Source of the DNA: Hydrogenophaga pseudoflava
Lineage (GTDB): Bacteria; Pseudomonadota; Gammaproteobacteria; Burkholderiales; Burkholderiaceae_C
DNA: 64,000 bases
Assembly (NCBI RefSeq): GCF_031020795.1
Contig: NZ_JAVHJP010000006.1
Coordinates: 186,001-250,000, forward strand
Direction of reading: 5' to 3'
Shown here: positions 24,413 through 34,953 of the stretch, in pieces
Position numbering within the stretch: position 1 is the first letter of the stretch
Layout: each line of letters opens with the position of its first letter
Made by a program: the position numbers and the translations under genes
The notes under the pieces: model-generated
Databases searched by the model: none
What the model was told of the DNA's origin: nothing
What the model saw: the letters and a program-made list of their open reading frames with translations, nothing else

Positions 24413-26236
24413 TTACTTCTTGCTCGGAGGCAGGTCCGTGCAGGACCCGTGTGCCACCTCCGCCGCCATGCCGATGCTCTCGCCCAGCGTGGGGTGCGGG
24501 TGGATGGTCTTGCCGATGTCCACCGCGTCCGCGCCCATCTCGATGGCCAGCGCGATCTCGCCGATCATGTCGCCGGCGTGGGTGCCCACCATGCCGCCGC
24601 CCAGGATCTTGCCGTGGCCATGGGCCTCGGGCGAATCGTCGAACAGCAGCTTGGTGAAGCCTTCGTCGCGGCCGTTGGCAATCGCGCGGCCTGAGGCCGT
24701 CCAGGGGAACAGGCCCTTCTTGACCTTGATGCCCTGCGCCTTGGCCTGGTCCTCGGTCAGGCCCACCCAGGCCACTTCGGGGTCGGTGTAGGCCACACTC
24801 GGGATCACGCGGGCGTTGAAGGCGGCCGCAGCCAGTTCCTTGTTGCCCTGCAGTTCACCGGCGATGACTTCCGCCGCCACATGCGCCTCGTGCACCGCCT
24901 TGTGCGCCAGCATCGGCTGGCCGACGATGTCGCCGATGGCGAAGATGTGCGGCACGTTGGTGCGCATCTGGATGTCGACGTTGATGAAGCCGCGGTCGGT
25001 CACCGCCACGCCGGCCTTGTCGGCGGCGATCTTCTTGCCGTTGGGCGTGCGGCCCACCGCCTGCAGCACCAGGTCGTAGGTGCCCTCGCTCTTCGTGCCG
25101 TCCAGGCCCTCGAACTGCACCTTGATGCCTTCGGGCGTCGCCTCAGCCCCGACCGTCTTGGTCTTGAGCATGATGTTGTCGAAGCGGCCCTTGTTCATCT
25201 TCTCCCAGACCTTGACCAGGTCGCGGTCGGCGCCCTGCATCAGGCCGTCCATCATCTCGACCACGTCCAGGCGGGCGCCCAGCGTGCTGTACACCGTGCC
25301 CATTTCCAGGCCGATGATGCCGCCGCCGACGATCAGCATCTTCTTGGGCACGCCCTTGAGCGCCAGCGCGCCGGTCGAGTCCACGATGCGATCGTCCTGC
25401 GGGAAGAACGGCAGGCGAACCGCCTGCGAACCGGCGGCGATGATGCACTTCTTGAAGGCCACGACCTTCTTGCTGCCGGTCTTGTCCTGGCCGGTGCCCG
25501 TCGTCTCTTCCACTTCGACGTGGTTCGGGCCGACGAAGGCACCGTAGCCGCGCACGGTGGTGACCTTGCGCATCTTGGCCATGGCCGCCAGGCCGCCGGT
25601 CAGCTTGCCGATGACCTTTTCCTTGTGGGCGCGCAGCTTGTCCACGCTCACCGTGGGCTTGCCGAACTCGACGCCCAGATCGCCCAGGTGCGAGACCTCG
25701 TCCATCACCGCGGCCACGTGCAGCAGCGCCTTGGACGGGATGCAGCCCACGTTCAGGCAGACTCCACCGAGCTGGGCGTAGCGCTCGACGATCACGACCT
25801 TGAGCCCCAGATCGGCGGCGCGGAAGGCAGCGGAATAGCCGCCAGGGCCGGCGCCGAGCACCAGCACGTCGCAGTCGATGTCGGCCGAGCCGCCGAAGCT
25901 GGCGGCCGTGGGGGCCACGACCGGCGCAGCGGCCGGAGCCGCGGCGGGCGCGGCAGCAGACGCCGGTGCCGCGGCCGGCGCGGGTGCCGCCGCAGCGCCC
26001 TCCGCGTCCAGCACCAGCACGACCGAGCCTTCGCTGACCTTGTCGCCCAGCTTGACCTTGAGCTCCTTGACCACGCCGGCGTGCGACGAGGGAATCTCCA
26101 TCGAGGCCTTGTCGGACTCGACGGTGATGAGGCTTTGCTCGGCCTTGACGGTGTCGCCCGGCTTGACCAGCAGTTCGATGACCGCGACTTCGTCGAAGTC
26201 GCCGATGTCGGGAACCTTGATGTCCATGAGTGCCAT
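24413..26236 (-). CDS. lpdA: Dihydrolipoyl dehydrogenase (E3) of pyruvate dehydrogenase, with lipoyl domain
   Basis: E3 subunit that reoxidises dihydrolipoamide of the pyruvate dehydrogenase complex. The 607 residues begin with a full lipoyl domain (Lys43 in [13 protein letters not shown]), an Ala/Pro linker to about residue 115, then the flavoprotein: [15 protein letters not shown], redox disulfide [17 protein letters not shown]-binding [32 protein letters not shown] and the C-terminal [15 protein letters not shown]3 with its own lipoyl domain is known from betaproteobacterial PDH complexes. The first 60 residues nearly repeat those of AceF, so the domain probably came by duplication. Last gene of aceE-aceF-lpdA, followed by a strong terminator. 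Confidence 0.96.
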   Translation of the reverse strand: MALMDIKVPDIGDFDEVAVIELLVKPGDTVKAEQSLITVESDKASMEIPSSHAGVVKELKVKLGDKVSEGSVVLVLDAEGAAAAPAPAAAPASAAAPAAAPAAAPVVAPTAASFGGSADIDCDVLVLGAGPGGYSAAFRAADLGLKVVIVERYAQLGGVCLNVGCIPSKALLHVAAVMDEVSHLGDLGVEFGKPTVSVDKLRAHKEKVIGKLTGGLAAMAKMRKVTTVRGYGAFVGPNHVEVEETTGTGQDKTGSKKVVAFKKCIIAAGSQAVRLPFFPQDDRIVDSTGALALKGVPKKMLIVGGGIIGLEMGTVYSTLGARLDVVEMMDGLMQGADRDLVKVWEKMNKGRFDNIMLKTKTVGAEATPEGIKVQFEGLDGTKSEGTYDLVLQAVGRTPNGKKIAADKAGVAVTDRGFINVDIQMRTNVPHIFAIGDIVGQPMLAHKAVHEAHVAAEVIAGELQGNKELAAAAFNARVIPSVAYTDPEVAWVGLTEDQAKAQGIKVKKGLFPWTASGRAIANGRDEGFTKLLFDDSPEAHGHGKILGGGMVGTHAGDMIGEIALAIEMGADAVDIGKTIHPHPTLGESIGMAAEVAHGSCTDLPPSKK

Positions 26237-26251
26237 GTTCAGATTCCCTTC

Positions 26252-27913
26252 TTACAGCAGCACGCGACGGAAGTCGCCGAGGATCTGGCCCAAGTACGCG
26301 TTGAACCGCGCAGCCGCAGCGCCGTCGATCACGCGGTGGTCCCAGGTCAGCGACAGCGGCAGCATCAGGCGCGGCTGGAAGGCCTTGCCGTCCCACACCG
26401 GCTCCATCTGGCTCTTGCAGACGCCCAGGATGGCGACTTCGGGCGCGTTGATGATGGGCGTGAAGTAACGGCCACCGATACCGCCCAGCGAGGAGATGGT
26501 GAAGGTGGCGCCTGACATGTCGGCGGGGCCCAGCTTGCCGTCGCGCGCCTTCTTGGCGAGTTCACCCATTTCCTGGCTGATCTGCAGCACGCCCTTCTTG
26601 TCGGCGTCCTTGATCACGGGCACGACCAGGCCGTTGGGCGTGTCGGCCGCGAAACCGATGTGGTAGTACTGCTTGTAGACCAGCGAGTCGCCGTCCAGCG
26701 AGCTGTTGAACTCGGGGAACTTCTTGAGCGCGGCGACCGACGCCTTGATCAGGAAGGCCAGCATCGTGACCTTGACGCCGCTCTTCTCGTTCTCCTTGTT
26801 GGTGGAGACGCGGAAGGCTTCGAGGTCGGTGATGTCGGCGTCGTCGTGGTTGGTGACGGCCGGGATCATCACCGCGTTGCGCAGCAGGTTGGCGCCGCTG
26901 ATCTTCTTGATGCGGCCCAGCTCCTTGCGCTCGATCGGTCCGAACTTGGCGAAGTCCACCTTGGGCCAGGGGATCAGGCCCAGCTCGGAGCCGCCACCAC
27001 CGCCCGACGCCGGTGCCTTGGCAGCCTGCGCCTTGGTCTGCACCGCGCCGGCCATGACCGACTTGGTGAAGGACTGGATGTCTTCGGCCGTGATGCGGCC
27101 CTTCAGGCCCGAGCCCTTGACCTCGTCCAGCGGCACGCCCAGTTCGCGGGCGAACTTGCGCACCGACGGCGAGGCGTGCGGCAGGCCCAGCGCCGGGGTG
27201 GCGGTGGGGTTGTGGGCCGGTGCGGCGGCAGCGGGTGCAGACGCCGCAGCGACCGGAGCGGCCACGGCAGCGGGAGCCGCAGCGGGCGCAGCCACCGGAG
27301 CTGCAGCGGCCGGCGCCGGCGCGGCGGCGCCCGCAGCACCCTCCAGGATCGCCAGCAGGTCACCGATGTTGACCTTGTCGCCGACCTTGACCTTGATCTC
27401 CTTCAGCACGCCAGCGTGCGAGGACGGGATTTCCATCGAGGCCTTGTCGGACTCGACCGTGATCAGGCTCTGCTCGACCTTGATGCTGTCGCCGGGCTTG
27501 ACGAACACCTCGATGACCGCGACGTCCCTGAAGTCGCCGATGTCGGGCACGCGCACTTCCACCGGGCCCGCGGCAGCAGGCGCTGCGGCCGGAGCAGCCA
27601 CCGGGGCTGCCGCAGGGGCCGGAGCCGGTGCAGCGGCGGCAGGTGCCGCAGCAGGAGCCGGCGCAGCGGCCTCGCCAGCGGCTTCCACCACCAGCACCAC
27701 CGAACCTTCCTTCACCTTGTCGCCCAGCGCCACGCGCATTTCTTTCACCACGCCCGCCGTGCTGGACGGGATCTCCATCGAGGCCTTGTCGCTCTCAACC
27801 GTGATCAGCGACTGCTCGGCCTTGACCGTGTCGCCCACCTTGACCAGCAGTTCGATGACCGCCACTTCGTCGAAGTCGCCGATGTCCGGGACTTTCACTT
27901 CTACCAGTGCCAT
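26252..27913 (-). CDS. aceF: Dihydrolipoyllysine acetyltransferase (E2 of PDH)
   Basis: Core of the pyruvate dehydrogenase complex, passing acetyl groups from lipoamide to CoA. The 553 residues contain two lipoyl domains, each with [13 protein letters not shown] around the lipoylated lysine (Lys43 in the first), separated by long Ala/Pro linkers, then a peripheral subunit-binding domain ([20 protein letters not shown]) and the catalytic domain ending in [20 protein letters not shown] with the His-x3-Asp site. It lies 18 bases after aceE and 15 bases before lpdA. Confidence 0.96.
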   Translation of the reverse strand: MALVEVKVPDIGDFDEVAVIELLVKVGDTVKAEQSLITVESDKASMEIPSSTAGVVKEMRVALGDKVKEGSVVLVVEAAGEAAAPAPAAAPAAAAPAPAPAAAPVAAPAAAPAAAGPVEVRVPDIGDFRDVAVIEVFVKPGDSIKVEQSLITVESDKASMEIPSSHAGVLKEIKVKVGDKVNIGDLLAILEGAAGAAAPAPAAAAPVAAPAAAPAAVAAPVAAASAPAAAAPAHNPTATPALGLPHASPSVRKFARELGVPLDEVKGSGLKGRITAEDIQSFTKSVMAGAVQTKAQAAKAPASGGGGGSELGLIPWPKVDFAKFGPIERKELGRIKKISGANLLRNAVMIPAVTNHDDADITDLEAFRVSTNKENEKSGVKVTMLAFLIKASVAALKKFPEFNSSLDGDSLVYKQYYHIGFAADTPNGLVVPVIKDADKKGVLQISQEMGELAKKARDGKLGPADMSGATFTISSLGGIGGRYFTPIINAPEVAILGVCKSQMEPVWDGKAFQPRLMLPLSLTWDHRVIDGAAAARFNAYLGQILGDFRRVLL

Positions 27914-27931
27914 GTTGTTGTCTCCGGATGT

Positions 27932-30634
27932 TTAAGCGTAGAGCGGGTTGACCTTGTCCGTCTTGATGCCGTACTTCTTGATCGCCTCGGCGACCTTGGC
28001 CAGCGGCAGCTTGCCCTCGTCGGCCAGCGCACGCAGGGCGGCGACCACGATGTAGTGGCGGTTGATCTCGAAGTGCTCACGCAGCTTGCTGCGGAAGTCA
28101 CTGCGGCCGAAACCGTCGGTGCCCAGCACCTTGTATTCGCGGCCCTTGGGAATGAAGGGGCGGATCTGCTCGGCGTAGTTCTTCATGTAGTCGGTCGAGG
28201 CGACCACCGGACCGGCGTGCTTTTCCAGCTGCTGCGCCACGAAGGGCACGCGCTGTTTCTCGGTCGGGTGCAGCAGGTTGAAGCGCTCGCAGTCCTGGCC
28301 GTCGCGGGTCAGTTCGTTGAAGCTCGGGCAGCTCCACACGTCGGCCTGCACACCCCAGTCGGTGGCCAGCAGGGCCTGCGCGGCGATGCTCTCGCGCAGG
28401 ATCGTGCCGGAACCCAGCAGCTGCACGCGCTTGTCACCCTCGGCACCCGGCTTGCACAGGTACATGCCCTTGATGATCTGCTCTTCCGTGCCGGCGGTCA
28501 GGCCGGGCATGGCGTAGTTCTCGTTCAGCAGTGTCAGGTAGTAGAAGACGTTGTCCTGCTTCTCCACCATGCGCTTGAGGCCGTGGTGCAGGATCACGCC
28601 GACCTCGTGCGCGAAGGTCGGGTCGTAGCTGATGCAGTTCGGGATCGTGCCGGCCAGGATGTGGCTGTGGCCGTCTTCGTGCTGCAGGCCTTCGCCGTTC
28701 AGCGTGGTTCGGCCGGAGGTGCCGCCAAGCAGGAAGCCGCGGGCCTGCATGTCGCCGGCCGCCCAGGCCAGGTCGCCGATGCGCTGGAAACCGAACATCG
28801 AGTAGTACACGTAGAACGGCACCATGATGCGGTTGCTGGTGCTGTACGACGTGGCGGCCGCGATCCAGCTGCTCATGCCGCCGGCTTCGTTGATGCCTTC
28901 CTGCAGGATCTGGCCGGCCTTGTCTTCCTTGTAGTACATGACCTGGTCTTTGTCCACCGGGGTGTACTGCTGGCCAGCCGGGTTGTAGATGCCGACCTGG
29001 CGGAACAGGCCTTCCATGCCGAAGGTGCGGGCCTCGTCCACCAGGATGGGCACCACGCGCGGCCCCAGTGCCTGGTCGCGCAGCAACTGCGTCAGGAAGC
29101 GCACATAGGCCTGCGTGGTCGAAATCTCGCGACCTTCGGCGGTCGGCTCCAGCACGGCCTTGAAGGTTTCCAGCGAGGGCACGGTGAAGCTCTCGTCGGC
29201 CTTGGTGCGGCGCTTGGGCAGGTAGCCACCCAGGGCCTTGCGGCGCTCGTGCAGGTACTGCATCTCCGGCGTGTCGTCGGCGGGCTTGTAGAACGGGATC
29301 TTGGGCAGCTCGCTGTCCGGGATCGGGATGTTGAAGCGGTCGCGGAAGTATTTGATGTCCTCGTCGGTCAGCTTCTTGGTCTGGTGGACGGTGTTCTTGC
29401 CTTCACCGGCCTTGCCCATGCCGAAGCCCTTGACCGTCTTGATCAGCAGCACGGTCGGCTGGCCCTTGTGGTTCACGGCCTGGTGGTAGGCGGCGTACAC
29501 CTTCTGCGGGTCGTGGCCGCCGCGGCGCAGGTTCCAGATGTCGTCGTCGCTCATGTGCGAGACCAGTTCCAGTGCCTTGGGGTCGCGGCCGAAGAAGTGC
29601 TTGCGCACGTAGGCTCCGTCGTTGGCCTTGAAGGCCTGGTAGTCGCCGTCCAGCGTCTCCATCATGATCTTGCGCAGCGCGCCGTCCTTGTCGCGCGCCA
29701 GCAGCGGGTCCCAGTTGGAGCCCCACAGCAGCTTGATCACGTTCCACCCGGAGCCGCGGAACTCGCCTTCGAGTTCCTGAACGATCTTGCCGTTGCCGCG
29801 CACCGGGCCGTCCAGGCGCTGCAGGTTGCAGTTCACCACGAAGATCAGGTTGTCCAGGTTCTCGCGCGCGGCCAGGCTGATGGCGCCCAGCGACTCGACC
29901 TCGTCCATCTCACCGTCGCCGCAGAACACCCAGACCTTGCGGTTCTCGGTGTTGGCGATGCCGCGCGCGTGCAGGTACTTCAGAAAGCGGGCTTGGTAGA
30001 TGGCCATCAGCGGGCCCAGGCCCATCGACACCGTCGGGAACTGCCAGAACTCAGGCATCAGCTTGGGGTGCGGGTAGCTCGAGAGGCCCTTGCCGTCCAC
30101 CTCCTGGCGGAAGTGCAGCAGTTGCTCTTCGGTCAGGCGGCCTTCCAGGTAGGCGCGGGCGTACACGCCGGGCGACACATGGCCCTGGATGTACAGGCAG
30201 TCGCCCCCATGATTTTCGGATTCGGCGTGCCAGAAGTGGTTGAAGCCGGCGCCGAACATGTGGGCCAGCGAGGCGAACGAACCGATGTGACCGCCCAGGT
30301 CGCCGCCGTCGTCGGGGTTGTGGCGGTTGGCCTTGACCACCATGGCCATGGCGTTCCAGCGCATGTAGGCCCGCAGGCGTTCTTCGATCTCGATGTTGCC
30401 GGGACAGCGGGCCTCTTCGGTGGCCTCGATGGTGTTCACGTAACCGGTGTTGGCCGAGAACGGCATGTCGATGCTGTTCTGGCGGGCTTCCTCGAGCAGT
30501 TGCTCCAGCAGAAAGTGGGCGCGCTCGGGGCCCTCTTTTTCAATGACGGCGGCCAGCGCCTCCATCCATTCGCGGGTTTCCTGGGCATCGATGTCCCCGG
30601 CACCACGGTTGTTCTGAGCGTCGGACGCTGACAT
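27932..30634 (-). CDS. aceE: Pyruvate dehydrogenase E1 component (homodimeric type)
   Basis: Thiamine-diphosphate enzyme that decarboxylates pyruvate and acetylates the lipoyl groups of AceF. The 900 residues match the single-chain AceE family in length. The thiamine motif runs from VFCGDGEMDEVESLGAIS to FVVNCNLQRLDGPVRGNGK. Other family segments are GGDLGGHIGSFASLAHMFGAG near the N-terminus and the C-terminal GTDGFGRSDFRSKLREHFE. The ATG at 30634 has AGGAGA at the right distance. First gene of the operon, divergent from a two-component system across about 200 bases. Confidence 0.97.
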   Translation of the reverse strand: MSASDAQNNRGAGDIDAQETREWMEALAAVIEKEGPERAHFLLEQLLEEARQNSIDMPFSANTGYVNTIEATEEARCPGNIEIEERLRAYMRWNAMAMVVKANRHNPDDGGDLGGHIGSFASLAHMFGAGFNHFWHAESENHGGDCLYIQGHVSPGVYARAYLEGRLTEEQLLHFRQEVDGKGLSSYPHPKLMPEFWQFPTVSMGLGPLMAIYQARFLKYLHARGIANTENRKVWVFCGDGEMDEVESLGAISLAARENLDNLIFVVNCNLQRLDGPVRGNGKIVQELEGEFRGSGWNVIKLLWGSNWDPLLARDKDGALRKIMMETLDGDYQAFKANDGAYVRKHFFGRDPKALELVSHMSDDDIWNLRRGGHDPQKVYAAYHQAVNHKGQPTVLLIKTVKGFGMGKAGEGKNTVHQTKKLTDEDIKYFRDRFNIPIPDSELPKIPFYKPADDTPEMQYLHERRKALGGYLPKRRTKADESFTVPSLETFKAVLEPTAEGREISTTQAYVRFLTQLLRDQALGPRVVPILVDEARTFGMEGLFRQVGIYNPAGQQYTPVDKDQVMYYKEDKAGQILQEGINEAGGMSSWIAAATSYSTSNRIMVPFYVYYSMFGFQRIGDLAWAAGDMQARGFLLGGTSGRTTLNGEGLQHEDGHSHILAGTIPNCISYDPTFAHEVGVILHHGLKRMVEKQDNVFYYLTLLNENYAMPGLTAGTEEQIIKGMYLCKPGAEGDKRVQLLGSGTILRESIAAQALLATDWGVQADVWSCPSFNELTRDGQDCERFNLLHPTEKQRVPFVAQQLEKHAGPVVASTDYMKNYAEQIRPFIPKGREYKVLGTDGFGRSDFRSKLREHFEINRHYIVVAALRALADEGKLPLAKVAEAIKKYGIKTDKVNPLYA

Positions 30635-30837
30635 GGCTGTCTCCTGTGGGTTTGAAATAAAGCTTACGGCGGTGATTCCGCAGTGTCACGGATTTTTCCA
30701 CAGATCCCTTTCAATTTCAACATGTGCTTGTTAATTTCTTTATATGAAATACACAAATGCAAATTGTGTAGCGTTTGACGCGCGCGCCGCCGCTCCGGAT
30801 GCCCTTATTTCGGGGGCCGCCCCGTACACTCGACCGG
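30635..30837. promoter_or_regulatory. Divergent control region between aceE and the sensor kinase
   Basis: About 200 bases, AT-rich in the middle. It contains an inverted repeat ACACAA-N7-TTGTGT at 30751-30769 and TATATGAAAT beside it. The promoters of both aceE and the kinase must lie here, but no unambiguous -35/-10 pair was found for either. It is the most likely target of the adjacent FixJ-type regulator if that regulator controls aceE. Confidence 0.45.
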
Positions 30838-33396
30838 ATGATTCCCGCCCCCGAACAACCACCAGCAGGCCCGCCTGTCGGCACCCCGCTGGACTGGTGG
30901 CGCCGCTGGTGGCGCCGCCTCCCTCCCTCGCGCCAGGACCGCTTCGCCACCTTGGCGCCGCTGCTGTCCGTCCTGCTGTTTCTGTCGGCCATCGCGGTGG
31001 CCATCACCTACCTGCGCTACGAAGAACTCGAACGCGAGCAGGAGGCGGTCACGCGCGACGTCGAGTACGCGCAGCAGCGCATCCGGCTGCGGCTGCTCGA
31101 ACGCCAGGAGCAACTCATGCGCCTCGCAAGGGAAGTGGACAACAAGGAAATCAGCGCCGACGAGTTCGAGTTCCAGGCCGAGACGCTCATCAGCCAGTTC
31201 CCGGAGCTGCAGGCCATCAGCTGGGTCGACGCCCGCCGAATGGTCCAGGCCAGCCACGCCTCACCCAGTGCACCGCTGGCGCTGCTTCGCCCCAAGGGCA
31301 GCTCGATGGCGGCGGGGGACGGCGATGGCTCGTTTGAGCTGGCGCGCGACCTGCGCCAGCCGATCTATTCGAGACCGCTCGGTGACGACGCTCGCCAGTC
31401 GACCCTGATGTTGCAGGTGCCGCTGACCGAACAGGGCCGCTTCTCGGGCACTGTCATGGGCGAGTACTCCATCGACGGACTGATGCGGTTCGGAATGCCG
31501 CCGGAGATCATGGCCCGCTATGCCGTGGCCCTGCTCGACGACCGCGGGCGGGTGCTCGCAGGCAACCTGCAGTCACCCAGCGCGGTGCTGCGGCTGCTGC
31601 CCTGGTCGCCGCAGCCGCTGGAGCACGAAGTGCCGGTTTCTCCGGTCGGCAACGGTCTGATCCTCAAGGCCCAGGGCTACCGCACCTCGCAGGACATCGT
31701 GGGCAGCGGCTTTTTCTGGGTGATTGGCGCGCTCTCGGCCCTCACCGTGTGGATGCTGCTCGGCACCTGGCGACACACCCGCCGCCGCGTGCAGGCGCAG
31801 CAGGCGCTGATGTCGGAAACCAACTTCCGACGTGCGATGGAAAACTCCATGCTCACAGGCATGCGGGCACTGGACATGCAGGGTCGCATCACCTATGTCA
31901 ACCCTGCGTTCTGCTCCATGACGGGCTGGACCGAAAGCGAGCTGGTCGGCCGCACCGCACCCTTTCCCTACTGGCCGGAGGACGACCACGAGCAACTGGC
32001 CGCGCGGCTGGAGGACGAGCTCAATGGGCGGTCCACACCCGGTGGCTTCGAGGTGCGGGTGCAGCGCCGCGACGGCAGCATCTTCGACGCGCGGATGTAC
32101 GTCTCACCCCTGATCGATCCGAGAGGCCACCAGACCGGCTGGATGACCTCGATGACCGACATCACCGAACCCAAGCGCATCCGGGAAGAACTTTCCGCGT
32201 CCTACGAACGCTTCACCACGGTGCTGGAATCGCTGGACTCGGCGGTGTCGGTGGCGCCGCTGGGCAGCGACGAAATGCTGTTCGCCAACAAGATGTACCG
32301 CCTCTGGTTCGGCACCCGCGGCCAGGGCCACCGGCAACTGGTGGACCTGGCGGGCGACCAGCCCACGCCCAGCCCCGACAACGGCGATGCGGTGGACGCC
32401 TTCGCAGGCATGCCGACCGACACCCTGACCGATGCCGGCGCCGAAAACGCCGAAGTCTTCGTCGAAGAACTGGATCGTTGGCTGGAGGTCCGCACGCGCT
32501 ACCTGACCTGGGTCGACGGCCGTCTGGCCCAGATGGTGATTGCCAGCGACATCACCCCGCGCCGCAACGCCGAAGAACAGGCCGCGCGCCAAGCCGAGCG
32601 CGCACAGACGGCCAGCCGCCTGATCACCATGGGCGAAATGGCCTCGAGCGTCGCGCACGAACTCAACCAGCCGCTGACGGCCATCAGCAACTATTGCAAC
32701 GGCATGATCTCGCGGCTGAAGGAGCAGCGCATCACCGAAGAGGACATGCTTGCCGCGCTGGAGAAAACCGCCCGCCAGGCCCAGCGCGCCGGCCAGATCA
32801 TCCAGCGCATCCGCGCCTTCGTGAAGCGCAGCGAACCCAACCCCATGCCCTCGGACGTGGCGCAGATGGTGAGCAATGCGATCGAACTGGCCGATATCGA
32901 ACTGCGCCGCCACCAGGTGCGTCTTTCGCCCTACGTCGCCGCGCGCCTGCCCAGCCTGATGGTCGATCCGATCCTGATCGAACAGGTGCTGATCAACCTG
33001 CTCAAGAACGCGGGCGAGGCGATCGCGCAGGCGGGGCGTCCCCCTGGCGAGAGGTACATCGAGCTGCGCGTCGGTCCGCGCCGGCTCGACGACCAGGAGG
33101 TGGTGGAGTTCTCGGTGCGCGACTCCGGCAACGGCGTGCCCGCTGAAATGATCGAGCGCATCTACGAGGCGTTCTACAGCACCAAGAGCGAAGGCATGGG
33201 CATTGGCCTCAAGCTGTGCCGCAGCATCGTCGAGTCGCACCACGGCCGGATGCAGGTGCAGAACATCTACAATGGGGACGAAGTCGTGGGTTGCTGCTTC
33301 AGTTTTTGGATTCCGGTGCAGTCGCGTCTGACCCAGGAATCCGCGCCGGAAGCTCCCGCCGCGTCGTCGTTGACGGACACCGAAAGAGCGAGATGA
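30838..33396 (+). CDS. PAS-containing sensor histidine kinase with periplasmic domain
   Basis: Sensor of an adjacent two-component system, 852 residues. A membrane helix at about 36-59 and a second at VIGALSALTVWMLLG flank a periplasmic sensing region of about 200 residues. Then come a PAS domain (GRITYVNPAFCSMTGWTESE), a second PAS-like domain (RFTTVLESLDSAVSV), the HisKA box MASSVAHELNQPLTAISNYC with His607, and an ATPase domain with INLLKNAGEAIAQA and VRDSGNGVP. The sequence resembles FixL/DctB-type kinases. The ATG at 30838 is preferred over a TTG 21 codons upstream, though its ribosome-binding site is weak. It overlaps the response regulator by ATGA. The signal is unknown. Confidence 0.9.
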   Translation: MIPAPEQPPAGPPVGTPLDWWRRWWRRLPPSRQDRFATLAPLLSVLLFLSAIAVAITYLRYEELEREQEAVTRDVEYAQQRIRLRLLERQEQLMRLAREVDNKEISADEFEFQAETLISQFPELQAISWVDARRMVQASHASPSAPLALLRPKGSSMAAGDGDGSFELARDLRQPIYSRPLGDDARQSTLMLQVPLTEQGRFSGTVMGEYSIDGLMRFGMPPEIMARYAVALLDDRGRVLAGNLQSPSAVLRLLPWSPQPLEHEVPVSPVGNGLILKAQGYRTSQDIVGSGFFWVIGALSALTVWMLLGTWRHTRRRVQAQQALMSETNFRRAMENSMLTGMRALDMQGRITYVNPAFCSMTGWTESELVGRTAPFPYWPEDDHEQLAARLEDELNGRSTPGGFEVRVQRRDGSIFDARMYVSPLIDPRGHQTGWMTSMTDITEPKRIREELSASYERFTTVLESLDSAVSVAPLGSDEMLFANKMYRLWFGTRGQGHRQLVDLAGDQPTPSPDNGDAVDAFAGMPTDTLTDAGAENAEVFVEELDRWLEVRTRYLTWVDGRLAQMVIASDITPRRNAEEQAARQAERAQTASRLITMGEMASSVAHELNQPLTAISNYCNGMISRLKEQRITEEDMLAALEKTARQAQRAGQIIQRIRAFVKRSEPNPMPSDVAQMVSNAIELADIELRRHQVRLSPYVAARLPSLMVDPILIEQVLINLLKNAGEAIAQAGRPPGERYIELRVGPRRLDDQEVVEFSVRDSGNGVPAEMIERIYEAFYSTKSEGMGIGLKLCRSIVESHHGRMQVQNIYNGDEVVGCCFSFWIPVQSRLTQESAPEAPAASSLTDTERAR

Positions 33397-34019
33397 GTTT
33401 GATTCCCAAAAAAGGCACCGTCTATGTCGTCGATGACGACGAGGCCGTTCGTGACTCCCTGCAATGGCTGCTCGAAGGCAAGGACTACCGGGTCCGCTGT
33501 TTTGAATCCGCCGAAGCCTTCCTCAGCCGGTACGACGCGCGCGAGGTGGCCTGCCTGATTGCCGACATCCGCATGGGTGGCATGACCGGCATGGAGCTGC
33601 AGGAAAAGCTGATCGAACGCCAGTCCCCCCTTCCCATCGTCTTCATCACCGGTCATGGCGACGTGCCGATGGCGGTGGAATCCATGAAGCGCGGCGCGCT
33701 GGACTTCATCCAGAAACCCTTCAAGGAAGACCAGCTGGTGCTGCTGGTCGAACGCATGCTCGAAACCGCGAAGGAAGCCTTCGCCACCCACCAGCAGGCC
33801 GCCAGCCGAGACGCCCTGCTCTCCAAGCTCACGGGCCGCGAAGCCCAGGTGCTGGAGCGCATCGTAGCTGGTCGCCTGAACAAGCAGATCGCCGACGACC
33901 TGGGCATCAGCATCAAGACCGTGGAAGCGCACCGCGCCAACATCATGGAAAAGCTGGGCGCCAACACCGTGGCCGATCTGCTCAAGATCGCCTTGGGGCA
34001 GACACCCGCCAAGGCCTGA
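33393..34019 (+). CDS. FixJ/NarL-type response regulator
   Basis: 208-residue DNA-binding response regulator partnered with the preceding kinase. The receiver domain has VYVVDDDEAVRDSLQWLL, the phosphoacceptor Asp58 in CLIADIRMGGMTGMELQ, FITGHGDVPMAVESMKRGA and the conserved Lys in FIQKPF. A helical linker leads to the LuxR-type helix-turn-helix (LTGREAQVLERIVAG, LGISIKTVEAHRANIMEKLG). The ATG at 33393 overlaps the kinase stop (ATGA); the longer frame upstream is a shadow. Being divergent from aceE, the pair may regulate pyruvate dehydrogenase, but no target is shown by the sequence. Confidence 0.93.
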   Translation: MSLIPKKGTVYVVDDDEAVRDSLQWLLEGKDYRVRCFESAEAFLSRYDAREVACLIADIRMGGMTGMELQEKLIERQSPLPIVFITGHGDVPMAVESMKRGALDFIQKPFKEDQLVLLVERMLETAKEAFATHQQAASRDALLSKLTGREAQVLERIVAGRLNKQIADDLGISIKTVEAHRANIMEKLGANTVADLLKIALGQTPAKA

Positions 34020-34037
34020 CCCTCGACTCCCCCAGCC

Positions 34038-34070
34038 AACGCCCGCCCTTCCCGGCGGGCGTTTCCGTTT
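34038..34070 (+). terminator. Intrinsic terminator after the response regulator
   Basis: AACGCCCGCC at 34038-34047 and GGCGGGCGTT at 34054-34063 form a perfect 10-bp stem with loop CTTCCC, followed by TTTCCGTTT. The stem ends only 28 bases before the folD start, leaving no room for a separate folD promoter downstream of it. Confidence 0.75.
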
Positions 34071-34091
34071 CCCCTCCTCCGCCTGACCACC

Positions 34092-34943
34092 ATGACCGCC
34101 CAACTCATCGACGGCAACGCCCTTTCCAAACAGCTCCGCACCGATGTGTCGGCCCGCGTGACAGCCCTCAAAGCCAGGGGGATCACACCCGGTCTCGCGG
34201 TGATCCTGGTGGGCGACAACCCGGCCAGCCAGGTCTACGTGCGCAACAAGGTCAAGGCCTGCGAGGACACGGGCATGCACTCGGTGCTGGAGACCTGGCC
34301 CGTCACCATGACCGAGGCCGAGCTGCTGGCCCGCGTGGACGCCATGAACCGCGATCCGAGCATCCACGGCATCCTGGTGCAGCTGCCGCTGCCGGCCCAC
34401 ATGAACGCCCAGAGGGTCATCGAGGCCATCTCGCCCGAGAAGGACGTGGATGGTTTCCACATCGCCAGCGCAGGCGCGCTGATGACCGGCCTGCCCGGCT
34501 TCTGGCCTTGCACGCCCTACGGCTGCATGAAGATGCTCGAGTCCATCGGCTACGAGCTCAAGGGCAAACATGCCGTCGTCATCGGCCGCAGCAACATCGT
34601 GGGCAAACCCATGGCCATGATGCTGCTGCAACAGAACGCCACCGTCACCATCTGCCACAGCGCCACCAAGGACCTGAAGGCCATGACGCTGCAGGCGGAC
34701 GTGATCGTCGCTGCGGTGGGCAAGCGCAACGTGCTGACCGCCGACATGGTCAAACCCGGTGCCGTGGTGCTGGACGTGGGCATGAACCGCAACGACGAAG
34801 GCAAGCTCTGCGGCGACGTGGACTTTGCAAGCGTGAAGGAAGTGGCCGGCTGGATCACCCCGGTGCCCGGCGGCGTGGGCCCGATGACCATCACCATGCT
34901 GATGGTCAACACGCTCGAATCGGCGGAGCGGCGCGCCGCCTGA
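34092..34943 (+). CDS. folD: Methylenetetrahydrofolate dehydrogenase/cyclohydrolase FolD
   Basis: Bifunctional NADP-dependent enzyme converting 5,10-methylene-THF to 10-formyl-THF for purine and formyl-Met synthesis. The 283 residues show Tyr49 and Lys53 of the active site in [17 protein letters not shown], the folate-binding [23 protein letters not shown], the NADP motif [18 protein letters not shown] and the C-terminal [19 protein letters not shown]. No ribosome-binding site is evident before the ATG. It follows a strong terminator closely, so expression may depend on readthrough or a promoter inside the regulator gene. Confidence 0.96.
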   Translation: MTAQLIDGNALSKQLRTDVSARVTALKARGITPGLAVILVGDNPASQVYVRNKVKACEDTGMHSVLETWPVTMTEAELLARVDAMNRDPSIHGILVQLPLPAHMNAQRVIEAISPEKDVDGFHIASAGALMTGLPGFWPCTPYGCMKMLESIGYELKGKHAVVIGRSNIVGKPMAMMLLQQNATVTICHSATKDLKAMTLQADVIVAAVGKRNVLTADMVKPGAVVLDVGMNRNDEGKLCGDVDFASVKEVAGWITPVPGGVGPMTITMLMVNTLESAERRAA

Positions 34944-34953
34944 GGTCCTGGTT

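Noticed and set aside
26236-27913. Repeated sequence between lpdA and aceF
   Set aside because: Similarity comes from homologous lipoyl domains and Ala/Pro linkers, not from a DNA repeat or mobile element.
26660-30631. Open plus-strand frame of 1323 codons
   Set aside because: Antisense shadow of aceF and aceE; composition is His/Val/Leu/Gln-rich without domains, explained by GC-biased third positions of the real genes.
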